From contig NZ_CP083583.1 of NCBI RefSeq assembly GCF_020091585.1, positions 1,054,001-1,118,000 of the forward strand: 64,000 bases of DNA, in the 5' to 3' direction. A program made the position numbers and the translations under genes. Origin of the DNA: Kovacikia minuta CCNUW1. Its GTDB lineage: Bacteria; Cyanobacteriota; Cyanobacteriia; Leptolyngbyales; Leptolyngbyaceae. Below are positions 24,595-33,922 of the stretch, in pieces (positions within the stretch are counted from its first letter, which is position 1; every line of letters starts with the position of its first letter). The notes under the pieces are model-generated. The model saw only the letters and a list, made by a program, of their open reading frames with translations, did not search any database and had not been told where the DNA came from.

Positions 24595-26436
24595 TTACTT
24601 CTTCTCACTATCTAATTCTTTGGACGCCACGTTAGAAACATTTAGAGCGTCTTGCGGCTCAACTACAGTATCACTAGAATCTAATGCGCGTCGTATCAAA
24701 TTTTGAAGATTTGGATACAGTGCTGCATCTCCGTACGCTGCATCCAGCCACTTCTTCCGTCCTTCTTCAAAACCCTCGCTCTTGAAAAGTTTGGCAAGTT
24801 CAAGCATACATGCGACCTCCACACGGGTTGGGAGCAAAACTTTTTTGTTCTTCAGGTGTTTCTCAAAAATATCTTCAGCCTGCTTGCTTGACCAATGGCT
24901 CGTTTTGTTGTGAATCACGTCCACAACAAAACGCTCGAGTCCTAGTATGGGATTACCAAAAGTGCGTATCGCCATTACGTCCTTCCATTCTGCCTCTTCA
25001 CCATCCATGACGGTGAGATGAGTGCAAAGTAACGCAATGGCTTGAAGATATGCTTTTTCAGATTTCTTTGCTTGTGCTATTAGACGCAAAGCCTGTTCCT
25101 TAAGAGACTTCCAGTCATATGATGGATCAGGATCAAAGCGAAAGAGAAATCTGCCTGCCCATGAGCCGGAAGTGGCTACCCCCATAAATCGATCTCCGTC
25201 GTCTTGATTGTCTGAGATTTGCTTATGCAAATGTTCAATGTAGTTGTCCTGATAAATTTGCAGAATATCTTCAAACCAATATTGAGCATATTGGGATTCG
25301 ATGCTGTTGATCTGACCATCACGATTCTTCATGCGCGTGTACGCTGGAACACGAGGTAGGCTGACTACACCATGACTTACTTCTATTATCCACGGGTGAG
25401 AGTGTAATCCTACAGTCTCTTGTTGTTCAATAAACTCCAGTATGATAGAGCGCACTAAACGGAATAGACCTCGCAAGGTTAAATACGTCTCGCCCTCTTT
25501 TTCAATTTCTTCAGCACGATATGACTCGCTGATCAAAAACTGAGTAAGCGGTTCCAGTGCATGAGAGAAAGATGATCTTAAAACATAAGCGTTCTGGATA
25601 CTTTGATGAATTCTGGAGTGCCTGATTGGTGATTTTGATGTGCTGTTTGAAGCATCATATAAGTCATCAGGAATATGTTTAAGCGCAAAATTAGCAAACC
25701 TTCTTGTGGAACCTGGATGTACGACATCCACTAAAGCTTTGCGTAAATCTTCAATCCAGCTAATATCAACAGAAGAAATTCGATCATCTTCGAAAAGGGC
25801 ATCAAAACGCTTTCTCGGTTCACCTCGTACATCATCCCAAGTTGCCTGATGTGCTACATGATTATTCGCTAACGCTTCAATCACAAACACAAGTAGTGAA
25901 TAGGAAAGGGCAGGGTCGCTGGAAAGAACGTGGAGTGCACGTTCATAAGCGGCAAGAGCTTGACAGATAGCACAATATTTCTGCCGAGGTAGCGATAGAA
26001 CTTTCTGAAACCAAGCATCAAGGATTTCTACTTCCTTGTGAAGCAATCTTGGAGTATCACTAAAAACATTAGGCAGAATCTTTCTTGGAACAACGTTACT
26101 TCCCACAGACTGTGAGGTATTGCAGTACCTTTCAATTTCCTCTGGAGATTGAGCAAAAAGTAGGTTCATTCTTAGGATCAAGAGACGACGAATTTGCTCA
26201 CTTACATCATCGACTGATGTGTAAGCCGAACCAGCGCCAATCATGATCGAACAATTATTAATAACTAATGTCCAAGCATGAGTGTTGGATATTAACCCCC
26301 CACCAACCATAGCAAAAGCTGGACTTATAAAAGTCGGATGTGGAAATTCATGCTTACAAAAAAGAGTTCGGAACTCCTGAGTTGTATGAATTTGCTCGTT
26401 TTGTATCTGTCCTAACCAATAAATCTTTTGCAGCAT
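24595..26436 (-). CDS. uncharacterized protein with HEPN-like R-x4-H motif
   Basis: 613 residues. The middle (about 155-300) is a helical bundle whose last helix contains LRSSFSHALEP, matching the R-x4-6-H catalytic motif of HEPN RNases (R287, H292); the preceding SYSLLVFVIEALANNH helix fits the same fold as seen in ApeA-like abortive-infection proteins. The N-terminal 100 residues are beta-rich, and the C-terminal part is helical and unrecognised. HEPN proteins usually cleave RNA in defence or toxin systems. No partner gene is adjacent. The HEPN reading rests on motif and helix context only. Confidence 0.6.
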   Translation of the reverse strand: MLQKIYWLGQIQNEQIHTTQEFRTLFCKHEFPHPTFISPAFAMVGGGLISNTHAWTLVINNCSIMIGAGSAYTSVDDVSEQIRRLLILRMNLLFAQSPEEIERYCNTSQSVGSNVVPRKILPNVFSDTPRLLHKEVEILDAWFQKVLSLPRQKYCAICQALAAYERALHVLSSDPALSYSLLVFVIEALANNHVAHQATWDDVRGEPRKRFDALFEDDRISSVDISWIEDLRKALVDVVHPGSTRRFANFALKHIPDDLYDASNSTSKSPIRHSRIHQSIQNAYVLRSSFSHALEPLTQFLISESYRAEEIEKEGETYLTLRGLFRLVRSIILEFIEQQETVGLHSHPWIIEVSHGVVSLPRVPAYTRMKNRDGQINSIESQYAQYWFEDILQIYQDNYIEHLHKQISDNQDDGDRFMGVATSGSWAGRFLFRFDPDPSYDWKSLKEQALRLIAQAKKSEKAYLQAIALLCTHLTVMDGEEAEWKDVMAIRTFGNPILGLERFVVDVIHNKTSHWSSKQAEDIFEKHLKNKKVLLPTRVEVACMLELAKLFKSEGFEEGRKKWLDAAYGDAALYPNLQNLIRRALDSSDTVVEPQDALNVSNVASKELDSEKK

Positions 26437-26492
26437 TAGAACGGTTTCCCTAGTTTGATGAGATTTCTCGTGGTGCAGAGGTCAAGGTGAAG

Positions 26493-27194
26493 TTAATCAA
26501 TACTAGCCAGAACCCAAATTTGTTCAGCATCATAGAATGCCCCATGCTGTTCAATTGAAAAACCTCCTAGCAGCAGAGCCAGCCAAAGTTTTACCAACGG
26601 CATTCCAAGCGTCTTTTGAAGCTGCATTAGAGGAACCATTGAAGTTGAGTGGTCTCCCATCCATTGAGTAATCATTTCAACCCAAGCTGAAATGTCTTCG
26701 TCATGGGCGATATTAACTACCTGATCAAATGCTTCTGCTTCCGTCCACTTTGGATGCTCATTCATCTGCTCATCCAACGCTTGCAGTAATGCAACCCTGT
26801 CCAACTCACCGACTACCGAACCCGGTTCATCCGGTAATGGCTTTCGCTCTGGCACTTTTCTCGGTAAATCAGCTAGCGGTTCAACAAATTGTTCAAAGTC
26901 TAGCTCCATTGTTTGCCGGACATAGCGATCGAACGCATCAGTCGGCATGATGGGACCGTCACTGCTGTTTGCCGCCTCCAGTTCTTCAAATGCCAGTGCA
27001 GATCGCTCTTGAAACACCTGCACAATTTGAGCAATCGCCTCGGCTGCCACCTGCAACTGCCCCACCGTATCCAACTCTGGTAAAGACTCATCCAACGCCT
27101 TCAGCAATTGCCATAAGTCTGCCGTGTCCGGAGCGATTGCAGCGACCTGCAACATATCCCACAACAGTAATTCTAGTTGCTCTATCTGTCTCAT
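26493..27194 (-). CDS. hypothetical protein (paralogue of the gene at 55123-55903)
   Basis: 233 residues, acidic, mostly helical. Not recognised, but the C-terminal part (AHDEDISAWVEMITQWM, then GMPLVKLWLALLLGGF and AFYDAEQIWVL) matches the other copy near 55 kb, so it defines a small family in this genome. It follows the zinc-binding hypothetical gene by 10 bases and completes a three-gene unit with DUF4058. Confidence 0.75.
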   Translation of the reverse strand: MRQIEQLELLLWDMLQVAAIAPDTADLWQLLKALDESLPELDTVGQLQVAAEAIAQIVQVFQERSALAFEELEAANSSDGPIMPTDAFDRYVRQTMELDFEQFVEPLADLPRKVPERKPLPDEPGSVVGELDRVALLQALDEQMNEHPKWTEAEAFDQVVNIAHDEDISAWVEMITQWMGDHSTSMVPLMQLQKTLGMPLVKLWLALLLGGFSIEQHGAFYDAEQIWVLASID

Positions 27195-27203
27195 CGCCTT
27201 CCC

Positions 27204-27695
27204 TCAACCCTGCAATGGGCAGGGACGCAACCCACACAACTGGGGATCAAGCCGAGTTTGACTGGCAAACTTTTTGATGCCATAGCGCTCTTCTAGCACA
27301 CTCAGCATTTTGCCCACGTACTGATGTACTTGACTTGGCACCATCCCGCTACAGTGAACCGGAGGCACGATCGCTACCTTTTCCTGTCCCTGCCAGATTT
27401 CAGCCGCGATCGCATGGACTGGCGTATCCACTCCTGCCTGACGATACACCACCAATACCCCAAACACTATCTGGCTAAGTGGTTCAAACTCAACTGGAAT
27501 TTGCTCTAACTCGCCTTCCTTGCGTTTGCGACTGCGGGTTTGGTTAATGCGATCGCGGTTTCGAGCATACGACCGACGACTGTAGCAGACCGATGGCTTC
27601 CAACAGCCATCGCCTTCTGTTCCATGCAATGCTTGGGCTTGTTGCGCTGACAGCATGCCACACTTGCGACATTTCTCAGGTAATGCTTTGACCAT
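27204..27695 (-). CDS. hypothetical protein with N-terminal zinc-ribbon-like cysteines
   Basis: 163 residues from MVKALPEKCRKCG. Cysteines C9-x2-C12 and a later GCWKPSVC pair could bind zinc, followed by a basic stretch RRSYARNRDRINQTRSRKRK. The start ATG overlaps the stop of the upstream DUF4058 gene (TAATG), which points to translational coupling. A nucleic-acid-binding role is plausible. Function unknown. Confidence 0.75.
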   Translation of the reverse strand: MVKALPEKCRKCGMLSAQQAQALHGTEGDGCWKPSVCYSRRSYARNRDRINQTRSRKRKEGELEQIPVEFEPLSQIVFGVLVVYRQAGVDTPVHAIAAEIWQGQEKVAIVPPVHCSGMVPSQVHQYVGKMLSVLEERYGIKKFASQTRLDPQLCGLRPCPLQG

Positions 27696-28495
27696 TACGC
27701 ATCTTGCAAAGGAGCGAGCAATGCTTCGACCCACTGTTGATCCAGCTCAGATAGGGCTGGAGGTGGGAGCGGCTGACGATAATCAATGCGAGTGGCATAA
27801 CGCGCACGATCGTAAAGATCCGAAAAGATGACTTGAAATGGAACGATCGGTTCTGGATCTTCTGGCTTGAGTGGGATGGGAAAGCTCGGTAAGGGGTGTT
27901 GCAGGTCAAACCCGTAAAGCTCTGCTGCTGGACGCTGGTGACTACGGCTAATCAAGATTCGATACGTGGAGTTGGAGCGTGTGCCTCGCACCGCCATCGG
28001 TTTCCCCCCCCGCAGCAAGTCAATTTCGACTAAATGAGTGGCACTCCCCAAAATCAACTGCCGCTTCTTCTCATAGGCAGTTCGTCCTTCGCCACTGCGC
28101 TTATTGGTCGGTGATAGGAGTTCAACCACCGTAATCACAGTATCAGTTGTCATCTCCCGCACTTCCAAATAGCGCTGTTTCACTTCGATCGGCATGGGCA
28201 CAAAGACCTTCTCCGGGCGCAATTGGGTAGTGACGGCGGTCGTTTCTGACACAGGGGGTTCCGTCAATGTAGCATCGGCTCTTCCAGCAAAGACGATCGC
28301 ATCTGGAATACCAATCAGTAACTCCTCATCAGCCTCATCACTTTGATAGGTGCGGGACTCTACTTCGACATAATACTGCGAACCGAGTTGAGGGGTAATG
28401 GCATCCGCGATCGCTACCATGAATCGAGTATGAAACGACGACCAGAAAGCGGGATATTCAAGGTAAAGATCCATTCCTGGAAACAGCGATGGCAT
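27695..28495 (-). CDS. DUF4058 family protein
   Basis: 266 residues beginning MPSLFPGMDLYLEYPAFWSS, the characteristic DUF4058 N-terminus, with FHTRFMVAIADAI and EVKQRYLEVREMTTDTVITVVELLSPTNKR, which has a nuclease-like E-x-L/S pattern. The start at 28495 gives the family N-terminus; upstream in-frame codons are probably untranslated. The family is common in cyanobacteria and its function is unknown. It is the first gene of a coupled three-gene unit. Confidence 0.88.
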   Translation of the reverse strand: MPSLFPGMDLYLEYPAFWSSFHTRFMVAIADAITPQLGSQYYVEVESRTYQSDEADEELLIGIPDAIVFAGRADATLTEPPVSETTAVTTQLRPEKVFVPMPIEVKQRYLEVREMTTDTVITVVELLSPTNKRSGEGRTAYEKKRQLILGSATHLVEIDLLRGGKPMAVRGTRSNSTYRILISRSHQRPAAELYGFDLQHPLPSFPIPLKPEDPEPIVPFQVIFSDLYDRARYATRIDYRQPLPPPALSELDQQWVEALLAPLQDA

Positions 28496-28674
28496 GACCA
28501 AACTCTCAAGCCCAGTAGATGTCAGTATTATAGCCTCTGCCGATGACTCCAAATCTTCAAGTTGTCTTAGACTATTCTTATCCCAGATATTGGTCACATA
28601 TCGGGGGTAAGATTTTACCGAATGAGTAGAAATGCTTATTAATGCCCGCTTGAAATGAAGGATTTCCGTTCTCC

Positions 28675-29676
28675 TTGTCCCGCGCTTTAATTGAAAGGGC
28701 AGGGATACCGACCATGCCTTGTTTTTACCCCGTGATCGCGATGAAACGTCCAGATATTCCAGACCCCATCATTGTGCATCTCGTCGGTGGCAAAGAGACT
28801 ACCAAGATTCCTGCTGTTGGAAATATGTCTCCGACGGATCTTAGGCAAATGAAGGTGGATGAGTTTATGGCAGCACGATCGCTCAAGCCCAAGAGTGAAC
28901 AGGCTTACCGACGCGATTTGCAGTACTTCATGGACTGGACACAACAGGCATGGGCGAATGTGACTCGGCGTCAGGTGGCGCAGTTCAAGCAATATCTGTT
29001 GCAAGAACGGAGGCTGGCAGCTAATTCTGCCAATCGTATTTTACGGACGCTCAAGACCTTTTATAAGTGGATGCTGGAGTCGGAATACGTCACGAGTGAT
29101 CCGACAACTGGGGTGAAGCAGGAGAAGGTGCCAGAAGCGCAATCCCAAGAGCTTGAGGATGAAGAGGTCGAGCGGATTTACGCTGCGATCGCAGAGGTCA
29201 GCCATGACCCGGTGCGCGATCGTGCCTTGTTCTCAGTACTGCTGCATGGTTTGCGGGCAGAGGAAGCCATTAACCTTAATTTTGAAGACTATGATGGGCA
29301 GCAAGTTGTCATCCGAGCCGCAAAACATGACAGCGTAGGGGAAGTGCCACTGACTCGACCAGCACGGGCAGATCTCAATGCTTATGTGCAGCAGCGGCAG
29401 ACGCAGGCAGAGTCTACCGGACAAAAAGTTACGGCTGAAAGTCCCTTATTTGTCTCGAACTCGAACCGCAGCAAAGGTCAACGGCTGACGTATTGGGGAG
29501 TGCAGGAGGTGATGAGCCAGCTTGCCGAACATACGGGGATAGACTTGCACGCGCATCGCGGTCGGCATACGTTCTGTACTAACTTAATTGTCAAGTTGGA
29601 GATGGATACGGCTCTAGCGATGGAGCTATCGCGCCATCGCGATCATTTGCAGCTTCAAACGTTATACCAACCGTAA
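28675..29676 (+). CDS. tyrosine recombinase / phage-type integrase
   Basis: 333 residues. N-terminal core-binding SAM-like domain (SEQAYRRDLQYFMDW ... NSANRILRTLKTFYKWML), then the catalytic domain with R in LLHGLRAEEAINL, a lysine in AAKHDSVGEVPL, HAHRGRHTF (H-x-x-R box) and terminal SRHRDHLQLQTLY with the tyrosine. All catalytic residues are visible, although the protein ends only two residues after the tyrosine. The start could be MKRPDIPDP at 28741. It may serve integration or dimer resolution of the replicon. No attachment site was recognised. Confidence 0.88.
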   Translation: MSRALIERAGIPTMPCFYPVIAMKRPDIPDPIIVHLVGGKETTKIPAVGNMSPTDLRQMKVDEFMAARSLKPKSEQAYRRDLQYFMDWTQQAWANVTRRQVAQFKQYLLQERRLAANSANRILRTLKTFYKWMLESEYVTSDPTTGVKQEKVPEAQSQELEDEEVERIYAAIAEVSHDPVRDRALFSVLLHGLRAEEAINLNFEDYDGQQVVIRAAKHDSVGEVPLTRPARADLNAYVQQRQTQAESTGQKVTAESPLFVSNSNRSKGQRLTYWGVQEVMSQLAEHTGIDLHAHRGRHTFCTNLIVKLEMDTALAMELSRHRDHLQLQTLYQP

Positions 29677-29836
29677 GAACAAAGTAGCTGCGAAGCGAGC
29701 GTTTCTCAAGGCAACTGATCAACTGGACTAGATGAGTCATTGTTGCAATTGCTCAGAGTCGGAAAAAGAACCTTAGTTCTAGCTTAATTTTATATTTATA
29801 CTGCTAGAACCAAAATCTACTCTTTTGCCCCCTCCC

Positions 29837-30280
29837 ATGCCCAAGAAAGTTTGTGGTTTTGGTTTTGACTGTGGTTCAATGCTGCTCCAACCGGGACTGG
29901 AGCCAGGCGAGTGCCCGAATTATGTTACCTGCGGTCGGTCAACTCGTCTGGCACCGGATGAAGAAATCGAACTCATTCGGGTACACCAAGTACAACAGGA
30001 GGAGACAGAGCGACGGTCGCGCCAAGCACGGCAAGAACAGGCACGGCGGCAAGAGGTTTGGAGAACCACTCGACGGCAGATTGGGCTAGAAATGCTAATG
30101 CAGCGTGGGTGCCCACAATCCGTTGAGCAATATATTTCTAGCGACACCTTTGAGCAGTTGAATGGGGCGACCGCCCAGCTTCAGGCACAACTTGCCGAAT
30201 TTGAGGGTATGTACATTCCACCAGAGGGAACGATCGTGCATCGTTACTGGGTACGTCGTCCGCATGGAAGCTATCCATAG
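29837..30280 (+). CDS. hypothetical protein with N-terminal cysteine cluster
   Basis: 147 residues from MPKKVCGFGFDCGSMLLQPG; cysteines in CGFGFDCG, GECPNYVTCG may bind a metal. A basic, Arg/Gln-rich coiled segment follows (ERRSRQARQEQARRQEVWRTTRRQ). Seen as a conserved hypothetical in cyanobacteria. Start chosen at the ATG that gives the conserved N-terminus rather than the earlier in-frame ATG at 29825-29836. The next small gene follows by 9 bases. Confidence 0.65.
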   Translation: MPKKVCGFGFDCGSMLLQPGLEPGECPNYVTCGRSTRLAPDEEIELIRVHQVQQEETERRSRQARQEQARRQEVWRTTRRQIGLEMLMQRGCPQSVEQYISSDTFEQLNGATAQLQAQLAEFEGMYIPPEGTIVHRYWVRRPHGSYP

Positions 30281-30289
30281 AACAAGCTG

Positions 30290-30499
30290 ATGGCTCCTAC
30301 AACTGTATTTCCAGCAGTCGAGCAGGATCGATGGGAGCGGACACGAGTCATTCACCTTTCTAATGATGATGATTCTCGTAACTTGGAGGCTCGAAAAGGG
30401 ATGACCCGAATGCATCGACTCATCGAGATTCGATCGCAACTCCAAATGGCTCAAGCGGCGATTAACCCAAGCGATCGTACTAACAGAAACGATGGTTGA
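30290..30499 (+). CDS. small hypothetical protein
   Basis: 69 residues, charged (QDRWERTRVIHLSNDDDSRN). It begins 9 bases after the cysteine-cluster gene and is likely co-transcribed. Nothing in it identifies a function. Confidence 0.5.
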   Translation: MAPTTVFPAVEQDRWERTRVIHLSNDDDSRNLEARKGMTRMHRLIEIRSQLQMAQAAINPSDRTNRNDG

Positions 30500-30556
30500 A
30501 CCCTACTGGGCAGAAAGTAGAGAAGAGACAGCAGAAACAGTTGAAGCGACTCATAA

Positions 30557-31462
30557 TCAGGCTGATGTTTGAACACTGGTTGCCCGCAGTGAAGAGATGA
30601 CATACAGCCCAATTGCACTCCAAACAAGCCCAAACGTGATGAAGTGAGTCAGCGTAAATGGCTCGTGATAGAGAAATACGCCCAACAATAGTTGCAAACT
30701 CGGTGCCAGGTATTGAAAGAAACCTAACGTTGAGAGACGGAGGCGTTTTGCAGCCGTGTTGAACCACAACAAGGGTAGAGACGTGATCACGCCACATCCC
30801 ATAAACAGGGCAGTAATCCTGTCACTCTGTCCCCAGTGAGTCGTTCCAACTATCGACCAGTAGCTCATCAATCCAATCGCGATCGGCGTGATCAATAGTG
30901 TTTCTATAGTCAACCCTACCATTGGAGCAATCGCGGCTGACTTTCGCAGCAAGCCGTAAACACCAAATGAGAGCGCTAATGCTAGCGCAATCCAAGGAAT
31001 AGTTCCCAATCGCCAGATGAAGATTGCGACTCCGATCGCAGCTAAGGCAACCGCACTCATTTGCATTCGACTGAGCCGCTCATTGAGAAACAGGACTCCC
31101 AGCAGGACGTTAACCAAGGGATTTATGTAGTAGCCTAAGCTTGTTTCCACGACTCGATCACTATTCACACCATAGATGTATAGTCCCCAGTTAGATGTCA
31201 GGATAGTGGCTGTGAGCAGTAGAAAACTCAATTGCTGAGGCGATCGCAATACTGTGACAAATTCTGGTAGCCGTTGCTGGAGCAACAGTAGCCCCACCAG
31301 GAACAGGGCTGACCACACAATGCGATGACTGAGAACTTCGATAGCTGGAACGGAACCGAACAACTTCCAGTAGAGCGGCAGTAGTCCCCAAGCAGTATAG
31401 GCGAAGACAGCGTAAAGCGCCCCAGAGTTTGAAGCTGAACGGAAGTTAGACAAAATACGCAC
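30557..31462 (-). CDS. rarD: EamA/RarD-family transporter
   Basis: 301 residues with ten hydrophobic segments in the drug/metabolite transporter fold. The N-terminus GALYAVFAYTAWGLLPLYWKLF and SNWGLYIYGVNSDRVVETSLGYYINPLVNVLLG are characteristic of RarD, an EamA-type permease whose substrate is not firmly known. Monocistronic and of chromosomal type. Confidence 0.92.
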   Translation of the reverse strand: MRILSNFRSASNSGALYAVFAYTAWGLLPLYWKLFGSVPAIEVLSHRIVWSALFLVGLLLLQQRLPEFVTVLRSPQQLSFLLLTATILTSNWGLYIYGVNSDRVVETSLGYYINPLVNVLLGVLFLNERLSRMQMSAVALAAIGVAIFIWRLGTIPWIALALALSFGVYGLLRKSAAIAPMVGLTIETLLITPIAIGLMSYWSIVGTTHWGQSDRITALFMGCGVITSLPLLWFNTAAKRLRLSTLGFFQYLAPSLQLLLGVFLYHEPFTLTHFITFGLVWSAIGLYVISSLRATSVQTSA

Positions 31463-31641
31463 AAATCAATAAATAAGAGCGGTAGATCAGCAAACTTATG
31501 ATCCACCAACCTCATCATCAAGTCATCCCACGGTTGGATGAACGTTTGTTAAAGGGGATAGCAAAGTGCAGCGTAGCTGTGTACGAGATAAGTAAGCGAT
31601 TTACCTAAATTCCATTTGTCTAGATTAATCTTCCTCTGCTA

Positions 31642-32694
31642 CTACTCCTCAGTATCTTTAGCTTCAGCAGTAACTTCAGACGCAATTGCTTCCAACTCCA
31701 TTTCTAGCTGTTCTACAGATGGAAGGTTTTCCTCAATATGCTTTGTGAAACGATGAGTAGCCACTCCAATAGGAGTGCTGAGGTTTCGGAGCGCATACTC
31801 AACCACTGTCTTGCTTTTAGATGTACATAAAATCAGACCAATTGTAGGCTGATCATCAGGATGCCGAACTAAATCGTCGATCGCAGAGATATAAAAATTG
31901 ACCTGAGAGCCAAAACTGGGTTGAAAATCCCCAATCTTTAATTCCACTACCACGTAACAACGAAGCCGCAGGTGGTAAAAAAGCATGTCAATTCGGTACT
32001 CCCTGCCATCGACATCGATCGGAAATTGGCTGCCAACAAAAGCAAACCCAACCCCCAGTTCTAGTAAGAAATCTCGAATATGAGTGACCAGGGCATTCTC
32101 TAAATCTCGCTCTTGAGCATCTTTGCCTAGAGATAAAAACTCTAGATGATAGGGGTCCTTCAGTAAACTATTGGCAAGATCAGATTGCGGCTTGGGAAGT
32201 ATTTGCTCAAAATTGGTTGTTGCGCCACCCATGCGAAGATGAAGTTGGCTCTCAATTTGAAGAACCAGTACGTCTCTGCTCCAACCATTTTCAACTGCCT
32301 GTTCTGCATACCAAAGCCGCTCATCCCTCGCTTTCAACTTCTCAAGCAGGGCAATGTTATGCCGCCACGGTAATTTTGCAACGCATCGTTGCAAAATTGT
32401 CTCGTCAGGATAGGCTTCTGCGAAGGACTTCATATAGCGTATGTTCCGGGCAGAAAATCCTTTCATCTCAGGAAATTCTCGTTTCAAGTCTAGGGCTAGC
32501 CGCTCCACAACTTTCGCTCCCCAACCCTGATCCTGCTCCTTAGACAGAATTTCCCAGCCGATTTGCCAATAGAGTAGGATTAGCTCCTGGTTAACTGCTA
32601 GCGCTGCCTGAACTTGAGAGCGTCGAATATGTTCCTTAAGCGAGTTCAGGAAGTCATCATAATTTGCTGGAGAGGTAAGGAAGTTTTTAGCCAC
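31642..32694 (-). CDS. DUF1016 (YhcG-type) PDDEXK nuclease-domain protein
   Basis: 350 residues. N-terminal helical DUF1016 region (RRSQVQAALAVNQELILLYWQIG, KGFSARNIRYMKSFAEAYP) and a C-terminal nuclease-like part with FPIDVDGREYRIDMLFYHLRLRCYVVVELKIGDF, which contains the D...E-x-K core. Proteins of this type are linked to restriction and mobile-element biology. It follows the ParB gene on the same strand with a 49-base gap. Confidence 0.9.
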   Translation of the reverse strand: MAKNFLTSPANYDDFLNSLKEHIRRSQVQAALAVNQELILLYWQIGWEILSKEQDQGWGAKVVERLALDLKREFPEMKGFSARNIRYMKSFAEAYPDETILQRCVAKLPWRHNIALLEKLKARDERLWYAEQAVENGWSRDVLVLQIESQLHLRMGGATTNFEQILPKPQSDLANSLLKDPYHLEFLSLGKDAQERDLENALVTHIRDFLLELGVGFAFVGSQFPIDVDGREYRIDMLFYHLRLRCYVVVELKIGDFQPSFGSQVNFYISAIDDLVRHPDDQPTIGLILCTSKSKTVVEYALRNLSTPIGVATHRFTKHIEENLPSVEQLEMELEAIASEVTAEAKDTEE

Positions 32695-32743
32695 GGTAAT
32701 TGTTCTCAGTCTTCGGCAAAAAATCTTTCTGAAGCTTTGAGGA

Positions 32744-33922
32744 TTATTTCAACAATTGTTTGACATGCTTAAGTCTGTCTTCAAGCATTTGTTGAAGTTC
32801 TCGTAATTGTTCCGGCGAAGCTTCTGTGTTGGTTAAGTCTAACTTCTGGATACTGGATAGAAAGCGATCGACTTGTTTGTCTCGGGTTGCAGAGGTAGAG
32901 GACTGTGTATCTTGTGATTTTTGTTGAGTTACCCACTGTTGAGTCTGCGCTGTAGAAAGATTCTGATCGATAACTTCTCGAATCCCTTTTTCACGCAGTT
33001 TCAAAGCTTGCCGCTCTGAAACACCAAGGTCTGCTGCCGAAAGCCGATTTAGAATTAAAGCTTGGGCACAACCAAGTGATTGTTCACGTACCGCTGCTTT
33101 CAAATCTGAAGTGAGATTCAAAGCCGGAAAAATGTTTCGATTCAGCGAGGCTGGGTGCTCTTGCAATCCTAGAAGAATTAGAAAGACCTGAAATTCAACA
33201 GGATCAACCTCAAGTTGCTGTAGAACAGCTTGCTGTTGCTCACTAGGCTGTAAATGTAAACGTTCTCCCAAGCTTTGCTTTCTTCGCTTCAAACGGGTCA
33301 AAACCCGATTAATGATCCGTGGAACTTCTTCTGGAGGTAAATCAGGAATTTCATCACACGCAATCGCGACCAGTGTCTCTGCTTTATCAAGAGCATTTAA
33401 GCCACGTCGATGTAAGGTCGTGAGATAAGCTCTACGGCGCAGAGCCTTTGGCTGGTCGGGTTTTGCAGTGAAGACAGCCTCTATCGTGTCCCAGCCTAAA
33501 CCTTTGGCGGCCCGCCAGCGGCACTCTCCATCAAACAACATACCATCTTCAAACAAGATAATGGGGTCAAGTTGCCCCTCCTGCTGAAGAGAAAGCGCCA
33601 TTGACTCCACTTCTTCAGTAAATGTTTTACGAGGCTGATCGGGATTTGGCTGAATTTTCTCAACTGGATACTGATGGGTCCCCTGGCTTTGCTTCAGGTG
33701 TTCCCGTAACTCGCCAATTTGATTCTGCAACTGCGGACTGTCTTGTGCTTGAGACTGTGCTCGCAACTGCTCAATTTCGGCAACCAGATGTTGTTCATGA
33801 TTAACCTGTTCATTGAGCTGATCTTCAAGCGTCTTGAGTCGTTCCCGCAGATTGTAAACCTCTTGGTTTTGATCAACTTCAGAAAAAAAGCTATCCACGT
33901 CGAGTCGATCTCGCTTTGCCAC
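32744..33922 (-). CDS. parB: ParB-family partition protein
   Basis: 392 residues from a GTG at 33922 preceded by GGGAGG. Residues after about 105 form the ParB/Srx-like CTP-binding region: EKIQPNPDQPRKTFTEEV, SLQQEGQLDPIILFE, DGECRWRAAKGLGW. A helix-turn-helix-like region follows, and coiled coil occupies residues 25-90, an N-terminal extension not seen in chromosomal ParB. The start lies within the 3' end of parA (overlap 32 bases), so the two are coupled. Confidence 0.9.
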   Translation of the reverse strand: MAKRDRLDVDSFFSEVDQNQEVYNLRERLKTLEDQLNEQVNHEQHLVAEIEQLRAQSQAQDSPQLQNQIGELREHLKQSQGTHQYPVEKIQPNPDQPRKTFTEEVESMALSLQQEGQLDPIILFEDGMLFDGECRWRAAKGLGWDTIEAVFTAKPDQPKALRRRAYLTTLHRRGLNALDKAETLVAIACDEIPDLPPEEVPRIINRVLTRLKRRKQSLGERLHLQPSEQQQAVLQQLEVDPVEFQVFLILLGLQEHPASLNRNIFPALNLTSDLKAAVREQSLGCAQALILNRLSAADLGVSERQALKLREKGIREVIDQNLSTAQTQQWVTQQKSQDTQSSTSATRDKQVDRFLSSIQKLDLTNTEASPEQLRELQQMLEDRLKHVKQLLK

